Notes under the pieces: generated by a model | What the model saw: only the letters and a program-made list of their open reading frames with translations | Databases searched by the model: none | Told to the model about the DNA's origin: nothing | NCBI RefSeq assembly: GCF_965363235.1 | Contig: NC_134843.1 | Location: 93,033,795 to 93,097,794, forward strand | From: Mytilus galloprovincialis | Taxonomy: Eukaryota > Mollusca > Bivalvia > Mytilida > Mytilidae | DNA: 64,000 bases | Direction of reading: 5' to 3' | Part shown: in pieces, positions 49,779-61,900 of the stretch | How positions within the stretch are numbered: position 1 is the stretch's first letter | Layout of the letters: every line of letters begins with the position of its first letter | Translations under genes and position numbers: made by a program

Positions 49779-49924
49779 TTAATAATTATGACTTGCTGTA
49801 CAAACGGTTGAAACATGAGATCCCCTTTGTTTACAGTAACAATTTTTACGCCTCTGTCCATTATATCCTAAAGCCTCAAAGTTTTGTCCAGGGTTTACAC
49901 AATATCCATCAGCGTCTTGGCACA
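49779..49924 (-). CDS. Cys-module gene (minus), last exon
   Basis: Acceptor TTTCTCTTACAG, frame to TAA at 49781-49779. The module is altered: C-x6-C-x19-C-x1-C-x10-C, with a CYC triplet (RRKNCYCKQRG) and an extra Cys near the end (STVCTASHNY). It resembles a capping domain. Confidence 0.85.
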
Positions 49925-52900
49925 CTGTAAGAGAAACATTATTAAACGACAAGCTCCGAGGTGATTGCTATTCAGAGGTTCTTGCTGCTGCATCATATAG
50001 TTTGATTTACAATTAGTACCCAATATGTTCTACCAGTAACGCCCGTAAAGCAAAATGAAAAACTTGAATCAACACAACAATTGCCTTTACAGAGTTACAG
50101 ATACCACAAACCATTAATACTAGATATACACATCACTTTTGTTTGTAAATTTTGTGTTTCTCGTGAAAAAAAAATTACACGGTATTTGTTTTACTATTCT
50201 ATTGTGATGTTAATGAAACTAAAACAGTTGAAAACAAATATATTGATATTCGGGAGATTTCTCACATCTTTCAAGATCAACAGCTACTGACGTGAAAGAT
50301 AGTTTGGGGTGTTCAGTTCTTATTGGCACTTCGCAATTATTAATTTTTCATTTTAGGATTGAACCTGTTAGCTGTTTACTTATATTTCATTTAGTCTGCT
50401 ATCACTTGATCTTAAGAAACAAACAATCAATCAATCATTTGATCTCTGGTTAAGAGTGTCTTATGGACAATCATACTAAATCGTCTTATCTCCTCCCTTT
50501 CTTAAGTGATCGAATCTTCAAGCAGTTACAACTGCCTAAACTTCTTTAAGACAAAAACACACTTTTTCCTATTTTCACCAAAACATATGCCATACATTTT
50601 ATCCATGTACAAGTTTTGTGCATAAACCCATTGGTAACTCCACTATGCTTTTGTAATGTGTGTTTCAGTTTTATAGCACATGATGCAAAATGGGTAGGTT
50701 GTACGCTTGCAAAATAGGGTGAACCTCACTTAATGTTGTATCTGTACCAAGTTAGAATAGCTATACCATGTATTACTCGTCCGTTTTTTAGGAGTGAAGG
50801 GTTTTTTGGTTTTTGGTAGATAAATGACCTGTTGTACTGACCAGGATTTTGGTGATTATATATTTCATATATGATAGTAATACTTACAATAGCCCACATC
50901 ATACGTGAATGAGTTGCCTGACTTTTTACATTTCATCTTTAAACATGTTGTTTTTCCATAAGTTTCAGTCCATTCTGCACCAACGTCGTGACAGTTTGAA
51001 GTTGTGTATTCTTTACAACCTTAAATGAAAAAATATATCCACCGTGTGTCTAACACTTATTTCATAATATTAGTATAATAATCCGGTTTTGCATCTAAAA
51101 TTAAATTTTACAATTTTGACATCAACTCAAATTTTTACCATGATCATCACCAGGAAATATAAACAACTCCTTGTATAAACATTGAACGACAAAAATATAT
51201 GACGTATACATTTTCTAACGTCAGACACGCGAAATTGTTACTTTTAAAATTGTAACACGATGATGACTTCTGTACCCATATTTTGACTATTCTATTTATT
51301 ATTTCTTTTTAGTTCACGCATCATTGTAAATATAACGGAATTTGATGAGACTGTCGTACAAAGTGAGAGGTTTAGCGCTATAAAACCAGGTTTAATCCAT
51401 CATTTTCTACATTTGAAAATGCCTGTACCAAATCAGGAATATGACAGTTGTTGTCCATTCGTTTTTTATGTGTTTTGTCATTTGGTTTTGTCATGTGATA
51501 AGGGTCTTTCCGATTTGATTTTCCTCTGAGTTCAGTATTGTTGTGATTTTACTTTTTAAATATATATATATAAGAAAATCAACTTATAAAACAGTGTATT
51601 GTTAACAAAAACGCGTGAAATTGCGAATACTAACAGAATTATATAGTTTTACTGAAAGGGGTATATTAATGAGTAGAAAAACTGGATATTATATTGATTA
51701 AATCCAATTTGTTTTAATTTCATACGTCAACTTAGATAATATAAAATAAGATATTATTAAACCGGTAAAATTAGAAAACTGGAAAACAATACCTTTATCC
51801 CCCTTGATTTAGACTAATCAACTCGTTTGTACTGACATGATAAACACGACAGATGTCACATGTGGAGTGAGATTTGTTACCCTTCCGGAGCACCTAAGAT
51901 CCTTCCTAGTGTTTGGTAGTAATCGTGTTGCTCATTCTTTCGTTTTAATTTTGTGAACTGTTAATTGTCTGGTTGGTTTGGGTTTTTTTTTTTTTTTATT
52001 TTGCAGTTCCGTTATCAGCATATTTTTGACTTGTGAGTTTGAATTTCCCTTTGTACTGTTTACAAAAGTATGAATTAAGGATTTTCTTATCCCAGGCAAT
52101 ATTACCTTAGTCGTTTTTTGCACAACTTTTTGGAATTTTTGGTCCTCAATGCTCTTCAACTTTATACTCATTTTTGGCTTTATAACTATTTTTTATCTGA
52201 GCGTCCCTAATGATGCTTATGTAGACGAAACGCGCGTCTGGCGTATCAAATTATAAGCCTTCGATAACTATTTGGTATCCTTCGCCTCTTTTTGTTATGA
52301 TTCATTCAAAATACCATCAATAACTTTAACTGATCCATTTAATATCGGTTAAAAAAAGTGAATTGGAAATAAAAATAATAAAACAGTCTATACCTCCTTT
52401 TGCGTATCTGTAAGTTGCCATGCGTCTCAATTCATCCCACTGACATTTATATTGAATGCATCCCACATAGTTTGTGTATCCATATTCACGGCATATTCCG
52501 TTTACGACACATCCTTAGAGAAAGAGATTGATAATAAATATATTCTAATTTAATAATTGTTGCAATCAAAGCCAGTACCTAAATATCTGAGTTTTAAAGA
52601 AAACTTTTAATTTCGTTTTACACCATTTTCCCTTTATTAAGTTCATCAAAAATAGTGTGTAGAAATACCTTGTATGTGTATATATATAATTATCATTAAG
52701 GATTATGTACCGTTGTGTTGATTTAATGCTAAACATATGAAATATTTTGTAGAAAATCCACAGCCGTTCCCCTTTTACTCTAATATTTGAGAATTCGGTG
52801 CTTGAAAGATATATTATTAGTGCATGCAGTGCTAGCCTTCAAACAAGTTTATTAGTTAAGATATGGTAATAACAAATATAAATATGGACCAATTCAAGTA

Positions 52901-55900
52901 CATATTCTAGGATGCGCTCGACTTTAGTGTCTCAGTGAAAGGTTTTGGGAATGCAAATGTCTATTATGAACTTTTTTGTAAAAATATAAACGCTATCACA
53001 TCATAAACAAACAAGTGAGTAATTTATTTAAAATTTTAAAACGAAAATCTCTATTCAAGTCAGTGAATTTTCTACAAAAATATTGGTTTTAGTTTTTTAG
53101 ATACGGAGTATATTAAATTTATGTTTACCTATAATCTATGAAAATAATGCTTAAATCGTTATATGACGCTAAACGAGTCTAAATTGCTTGTACCACTATT
53201 TATTTGCGTCATATTAACATAAATTTAAGGTTTCTGGGAATTTTTAAGCTTGCAAGCCGAGAAAATATAAATTGTCGTAAATCATTAGAATTTTTTTCTG
53301 TACAGTTCGTTGAGAAAATATGTGTAACAAAATAACAATTCGAATAAAAATTAAAATTTTACAAAACTAAGTACTATTTTTACAGATATAATTAAAATTT
53401 ACTACATACATTGACATGATATAAAACAATGAATATTGAACACTTGCCACTTGGTGATGTACTCAGTAATCGTTTAAAACCATATGAGCTGCCGGGCGTT
53501 TTGGTTACTGTACATTCTACCTGGAAACATGGTCTGCTGGCTAATGGCCACTTCTCACCATTGTAACGACATATACCATCATGGCGGCAACCTTTTTAGA
53601 ACGAAAAGTCATGAATTATAAGAAATCATTAAAATTGTGAATAATAAATTCAGGTTCGATTTTGTTATCGATTAATAAACACTAAAACACCAGTGCAATT
53701 GTATCAATAGCATCATATTAGTTAAATACTGACGAAATGAAATTTAGAATCCAACTTGGATCCAGAAGTTTTTTAATAGCTTTGTATTTACATGAATTTC
53801 AATGGACAAAAAAAAGAAAACATTTATGTTTATATAGCCTCATTTTTATATTATGCCATGTAACGTGTATTTCAAAACAAATTTTGATATTAATGATCGT
53901 TCAAACATTCGCTTCGAAACTCATGTCAATCACATAAATATACTGACCAACTTTCACAGGTCTTTGTACCATGTATATTGTGTTTCCACTTCGCTTCTCT
54001 CGTTCGCACTTATAATCAACGCAAGAACTTTCATCAGTCCAGACGGAGTTCTCATCTTTACAAACACCATTGACTTTACATCCTGCATAAGAAGTAAGAA
54101 ATGTTTTACTGAATCTATTATAGCAAAACAGTATTAATTCTGTCAATAACCACAACTCATTTCAGGTAAGCTGAAATAGAAGCGTTTTATTCAATTCTTC
54201 TTTCCAGATTGTAAATGAGAATTTCGGGAAATCAGTTACAAATCGTAAAAATGTTGTCCCAAATAATCATTTTTTTTATAAAATATTAAAGAAAAATACT
54301 TATTTGTTTAAAAGAACGATCTAAATTGAATTATTCTAACGATTAAGGAGGGAGATAATCAAAAAACAGACAAAAGAAGCAATTGTTTGAAATAGAACAA
54401 TTGTCGGGGTATTCCTTTCGTCCTACTTTACTTTGTGAGAAAGAGTTGATTCCCAGGAAAAGATCCAGTTTTGTTCGATTTTCTGATCTTTTCTTCATAA
54501 CAGGAAATATATTCTATAGTTCTGAAGTCCTTGAATGTACTACTGATATATGCCAATATATAAGAAAAGAGTATCATCAATTTGCACAAAACTTTTGGAT
54601 ATCTTGTCATTTTTAAACTTATATAACAATGTTTCATATATTTTAAACAAATGTAAACAATAATATTCTTTTGAAATATATTAAATACAGGTATTAAAAA
54701 CTTATGTTACGACCTCCACCAACTCTTTCAAGCTGTGGGAATTTGCTGTTTGCCTGGCTTTTACATCTGTAGAGCGAACAATCCTCTTCTATTTCCTCAT
54801 TGGTGGCAAGGCAATTACCATTTTTATCTTTACAGGCTATAAAAAAGTGTAACATAGAATTAACCATATAACGGTGGGCTTACCCTTCCAGATCACCTGA
54901 AATTTTGTTTTTTTTTCTATGTAGTATTTTCAATATGACAGTTTTTATCCATTGGTTTGATGTGTTTGATTTTTTGATTTGCCATTTGCATAAGGTCAAG
55001 TTACAGTAAATTATTATGACACTGATTTTGGTAAAATTTGGCATACATTTTTGGCTCTTTCAACTATAACTAAAATCGAAAAGTAATGCATTTTAATATA
55101 ATTTATGCTGAAGTTTAACCGACTGAAGTCTTTCAAAATATGTGAATATTTGTATACACAGCACTTAAAATAAGCTAAAACCGTTTCCTAAAATTGGCCT
55201 AATATCATTTAACCTTAAATTTATACCATAGATTTTCTTAGAAAAAGTATATGTTGTTGGTAGATGATTTTCTATTTAAATGATGTAAAATAATCATTGG
55301 GTCACCGACTTCGTTTTCACGTTATATATCATTCAAACTTTTGTTAGTTACACCACAAAATATCAAAATCAGCTTAACGTCATAACGGTAGTAAGTACCA
55401 TAAAAACGAAGTCGGTGACCCATCATTGTATTTTAAAAGTGTCAACTAAAACCAGTTACTCCTTCTCTATTGTAAATGTTAAAATGGGATGTGGTATTAT
55501 TGGCCTTGAGCAACAGAGACCAATTACATAGAGGTTAACAACTATATGTCATATCATTCTATTTGATAGTCATACCATAAGAAACTGGATTCATTGAAGC
55601 GTACTGTGCTTTGTCGGTCGTTTTAATACTACATTCATAATCAACACAACCATGTTTTCTCCGAGCACCTTCCTCAACACACTCGTTTTTAAAACTACAT
55701 TCTTAAATATAAAATTATAATCAGTTAAAACTTGTCATGGCCTTGGTAATTAAATTAATTAAATTGATTGTCGAGATTCAGTATTTTTATAGTAAAAATG
55801 AAACATTGATAATCATATTTGATAAACACTTAAAGTCTTAGCAAACTTACACTAGAGGAAAGGGTCACATATCAACATGAAAAGCCATGTTTTGGGGTTT

Positions 55901-58900
55901 TGTATTCTGGAATATCAACGTAAACCAATTATGAAACTGAATCACTTTGAGTCATTTTTGAATGGCCTATGGATTAATTATCTCCCGATTTATTTCGCCA
56001 TTCCTTTTGTGTTTGAGTTTGCATGCCTTTTATACTTGTATCCAAAACAAGAGGTTGCTAGAGATGTCATTATCAGTAAACTCATTCTTGTTATAATATT
56101 CCGTATGAAGAAAATGGTTATATAGCTAGCTAAAGCTATCACTTGCATGACAGTCATTTGAAATTCCATAATATTTACAAACAAGAATGTGTCTATAATT
56201 AACGGATGTCCCTCTCGCACTATCATTTTCGGTGTTCAGTGGACCGTGAAATTTGGGTACTAAGTTTCATGTTGATTGGTCTTCAAGATCATCAAACACT
56301 ACCTTGACCAAAAACCTAAAGCAGGACAGACGGACGGACGGAAAACAGACAAGAAAACATAATACGCGTAAATGGGGTATAACAATGTATGAAAAAAACA
56401 AAGACATAATTTAGCTACAGTCGTCACAATTTGTGTATGATATTACCCACTATAAAACAATTAAATATACCAACAAAGAGAACAAAATGACATAAAGACA
56501 AGGCACAGAAGCAACTGAAAAACAAGAAAACAAAGCACGACCTTAACACAATTACACAATGGCGAGATGTATAAGTACCGATAATCTCATCATAGATACC
56601 AAGATTGGAATTTTGTATTTGCGCAAGATGCGCGTTTCGTCCACAAAATACTCATTAGTGACGCTGAAACAAAAATAAATTTAATAGATAACAAGAAAAC
56701 AAAGTAGAGGAGAAATAAGAACCCAAAATACCTAAAATGTTTATATCTAAGGTAATCTATTGCTGAGGTAAACAAAAGTCTTAGAATTTTAAAAATGTAA
56801 AGTTTTGTTTATAAACATTTAATTTATAACAATGACCATATCAATGAATATGATAATTCATGTCAGCACAAAAGGATATGACAAAAAATGAACTTAACAG
56901 TAAGACAATAACAATCAAAACCAAGGAGTAAACAAAGACTCAAAAAACCAAAGGACATTTACATCAACATAAATAAGAAATAAGAAACAACACGAACTCC
57001 ACTAAAAACCGTGAGTAAAATCAGGTGCTCCGAAGGGTAAGCATTTCCTATAATATAAATAGCTACCAGGTTCATAATAATTTTATATATTTGTTTCTAC
57101 AAGTTACCTTTTGTTAAGCATGTGGTATGCCAAATGTTGCGTTCTTTGTCGATGTACAGCATTGCAGAACTCTTGAATGTTTACCTTATGTTTGGCAGTA
57201 TCCATTTGACGTGCCTATGAACTTGTATATCCCGTCGTTGTTTTGTGATATGATAAATATTTGTATTCTTGTCTTTCGTTTCTGCTTATGTGTTTTGTTC
57301 ATATACCAAATAAGGAATATGACAGCTGTTATCCATTCCTTTGATGAGTTTGAGCTTTTTGATTTTTCCATTTGCTTATTACTTTCCATTTAAAATTTTC
57401 TTCAGGGTTCGATATTTATGTTAATTTACTTTTTTCTATTGAACTATTCGTTAAAATCCGTAGAAAATGTACTGAATATGCATGGAATACTTTTGTCTGG
57501 CTTTTAAATTACCAACAATCAGTCTATCATTATACTGGTAATTTGACAAAAATCTTTTTTACTAAATAAAACATACTTTGTTGTTTTACTTCCTGCTTGA
57601 AAACATGTCTGAGACCATTTGTGTACCAGCGACAAGTGTATTCTGTACATCCACTGTTCCATGTCATGTTAACACCAATGCATCTGCCATTAAACTTGCA
57701 ACCTAGATTTAATCAATGTGATATAACAATCGACAAATGTATGTCCAGCTTTTTGTATATATGGTTGAAAGGTTTCTGACCAACGTTTTTATTGTTCTTA
57801 TTGATATTTTTTTCTAAAAATGTTTACATTCAAATTGTACATTTAAAAACTATGTCAGCAATAACGTCGTATCCATAATGAAATCCAATTATGTTTTCAT
57901 CCGGAAAAGTTATCTTAAAATTGAGATCATAACTAATTATATCTATATTCTAATAGAATCATTTAAACTAATCACCCGCATGCTTTTATATGAATAACAG
58001 TCGCAACCACTTAAACACAGACATAATTATGAAACATCAAGGAAAAAGATGAGAGACAAGGTACGTGTCTCCTGCTATGAAACAATCAACTGCAATGTTA
58101 ATCCATACTTAATAAAAATATCATAACCAAAAATAGAAAAAAACACTGAAAGCATTTTGTTTTCTTTTTTTGTGGTGACCGAATCGATGGCATAATCCTG
58201 GTAACCGTCAAGATAAATTATGTCTAACATTATGCATTTTTCTATTGTGTTCTTTTAGTTGATACATTATAAGATGTTTATATATGAAACAAAACTAAAA
58301 CAAATATTGATAAACAGAGACTAATACATCAGAGATACAAAATGTGCAACAGTGTTGGTCATAGATTGTGTTTGCAATGAAATATTATGAATTAATATTT
58401 TTTTAAACTTTATCATTCAATAAAACTGGAAAAACAATGAATATAATACCGTAAACTGTGCAACACACTTTATATATTAAGATACCTCCATCTACGATAT
58501 TCATGTACGTAGCCCTCTTCTCTTTATCATAGAAACACTGTTTTGTGTAACATCCTTCTGTAACTTTGTCACCAGCCTTATAACATTTGCCATTGTATAC
58601 ACATGCTATCAATAAAAACAATTGTGTTTTGAGAACGGTTTATCCCCGAATAACAGTCGCCATTTCCGATATAAGATTTGGTTTTTGTATTTTGATGGTG
58701 ACAGCTCATAAACTCATTTTTCCCAAAATTGTTTCTTTTCTTTTAATATTTTGCGAATAACAATTGTCTTGTATCGTTAAATTATAGCGTCTTTTGACTT
58801 TTGAATCTACTAAATTTCGTAACCGTTAATCTTTACTATCAGCAGGTGCTACATATGAAGCGGGTTATGCTTACCCTTCCGGAGCACCTGACATCACTAA

Positions 58901-61900
58901 AGTTTTTGATGGGGTTCTTGTTGTTGTTGTACCCCTACTATGTCTGTTTTGTTCAAGCAATATTATCGTACAAGTGAGAGGTTTAGCGCTATAAAACCAG
59001 GTTCAATTAACCATTTTCTACATTTAAAAATGCCTGAACCAAGTCAGGAATATGACAGTTGTTGTCCATTCGTTTGATGTGTTTTATCATTTGATTTTGC
59101 CATTTGATTAGGGTCTTTCCCTTACGAATTTTCCTCGGAGTTTAGTATTTTTGTAATTTAATTTTTATATTTCATATTTTTAATTACCCAAATATTGCAA
59201 AACACTTGTCCTTCCTTCATGACAAATAAGTTGTTGCCCCTGCTGATAAACCCCTCGCAAAATCGTTTTAGTGTGTTAATTGATGAAGCTGATACGCTAT
59301 AAAAAAAAAAAAAACAAAAAACAACCGTCCCACGAAAAACAATTGAACAGATACATGTAAACTTACTTTTAAAAGATTTCATTTAAATTCCTAGCAACAC
59401 TAAGACTAATGTTCATATAGATTACAGGCGTTCTGTGAATCAAATCAGCTGATGTTGACGTCAATCACGTGTAACCCATGTCTTATTTGAATTAGAACAT
59501 GACTTTGCTTCTCTGTGAAATTATTAATTGTATTCATTTAGAAAAAAAATCAACTCTACAAAATGTTTTAGGTACCTCCAGCTACGGTGCTCATATAAGC
59601 GACCTTCTTTTCTTTGTCAATAACACATTGTTTCGAAGAGCATCCCTCTTTCACTTTATCACCAGCTTTATAGCATTTGCCTTTGTAATTGCATTCTGTC
59701 AATAGATTACAGTAAAAAATAGTTATTATCTTGTCAAATACTTTATATTAGTTTCGTATTTCAGTTTTATTACAAAAAAAAATTGTTCGCAAATAATGTT
59801 GGTACATAAAATTGTTGTGATTGTCGCTAAAAAGACATAATTGTGAGTTTCGACCGTTAAAATGTTTCTTAATCTACGTACATTGCATATCATCATTGGC
59901 AACCGTCCACAAGGGTGACTGTGTAATAGAAAGTGGGTCATCACATGTCTTCTTCAGACCCGCAGTAAAACCATTTCCCCAGTGGGCGTCCGTTTGACTG
60001 TGTGGGATGTTTCCATATGGGAACGTTACATCCGATGCCTAGTGTATAGAGAGTGCTACGCTATCTGAACGTTTAGATTCCTTGCCAGATCTCTTTGAGG
60101 AGTCCGTAGGTAGCCTGTGTCTAGGCCAAATTTCAGTCCCTATCAAATAAGCTCTCATTTTCTAGTGGGAGTCGAAATTTCCACGACCTTCATCCCATTT
60201 GTATGTATTGTCCTTAATATGCATGAAATATTTGCCACTGGACTTTAAGTAACGATTAATAAAGCATTGGCACACATAGTAATGGACGGTTTATGATAAT
60301 AATAATACATCAAATATAGAAACTAATGCATTCAAATAAAAATGGCTTTCATATTTTACGCATGAAGAATGTTTGGTATATATATAATCTATTAAGATAC
60401 AATAAGTAAACATTTATAAAGTGTTATAAAGCATGAAAGCAAACGAAATTTTCTGAACTAACCTTCGGTATTTTCACTCATCTTATCCATTTTTCGTGTT
60501 GTTCACTCTTATTGAACAATGCACATTTTCATCTAGAGATGGGATCTAAGTGTAAGGGGGGGGGGGGGATACGGTAACTGATATTTCGATGTAGGGCGTC
60601 CTATTACTTTGCGGGATGTATAATCAGTCAGCCACGTCCAGTCAGGAAGGGAACGTTAAATATGATGCCTCGTATTGAAAGAGTTCCCCAACTCAGCACG
60701 TTAACAACCATTGAAACAACTCTTTGAAAGTCCGTAAATAACCTGTTGCAAAGCTGAAATTCTGTTACTTTTATGTATACCCTCAATTTTCAGTGGTCGT
60801 TAATGTTGCCCGAACTTATCCTGGACGTCCCTTACTAAAGGCCCTATTTATTATAAACAGTTGATTTGATCACGTGTAGAACAATCATGAATAACTTGCC
60901 ACTGGACGTTGAGTAACTAATAATCAAACAATATACGGTTATAAATTCAAATTAGAATATGTTTGGTTTGAATTGGAAAATATTTCAAAAATCAAAATAT
61001 TCAAAGTTAACTAATGCGAAATTGGATTAAGATGAAATGTTGCAAAGGCAGATTAAGGGGGTCCCAGGCCCCTCTGTTATGGGACAATTTGGTTTATTAT
61101 ATTTGGGAATCACTGAAGCATGGCTGGATCGGACCCCCTCTTAGGCACACAATGAGATATGCCACTGTGTTGTAGTATAATAATTGTAAATAGAAACGAT
61201 CAGCGGCAATATTTAAAGACTACTATTATCTAGTAAACAGTCGTTAAGAAATCAACACTTTTAGGACTGGGGTTGAATATTCTCAATCACTCTCAAGATT
61301 GGTACAAACTGCATCAAATTCAATAAAATGCCTCTACAATAATGTATATCAATTGGCACAGAGTATCAATTATTGCTTATTCGGTTTGTTCTTGGTGGTA
61401 ACTCTTATTAAATCATTGCATTTGTTGGTATGAGTCTTGACATGCTGATGTAAATATGGTACACTATTTAGGAATGAATTTTAATTAGATGAATGCTATT
61501 GAGATAGCCTCTTTAGATTGAAGTTCTAAATAAATGTGTTTAATTGTGAAAATGTAAAATAAAACTACAGAACATTTTAAACTTGTAATAAAAATGAAAC
61601 GTTGTTAAACATTATTGACGTACCGATGAATATTCATTGTTTTAAGATTTCAGGTAAACTATTGTTTGTTTGCTTTAAAGTTTTAGCTCGGAGTTTTTGA
61701 TTGATTAACTGTTGGTTACTTCACGTTCAGTGGCAAATATTTCATACATTTTCTACTATTTTTTACTTGATCTAAATGTAGCTTCTGTAATAGATGACAT
61801 CAGCTATGAGGGTCGGGTAAATTTGAACTGCCACGGAAAAAAATAAGGACAGGAACTTAACCTTGCAAACATGCCACCTATAGTCTCCTTAAAGAGTTGT

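Noticed and set aside
57107..57180. Possible extra minus-strand exon ending AAAAG|GTAACT near 57112.
   Set aside because: No acceptor in the right phase and no four-Cys module in the frame.
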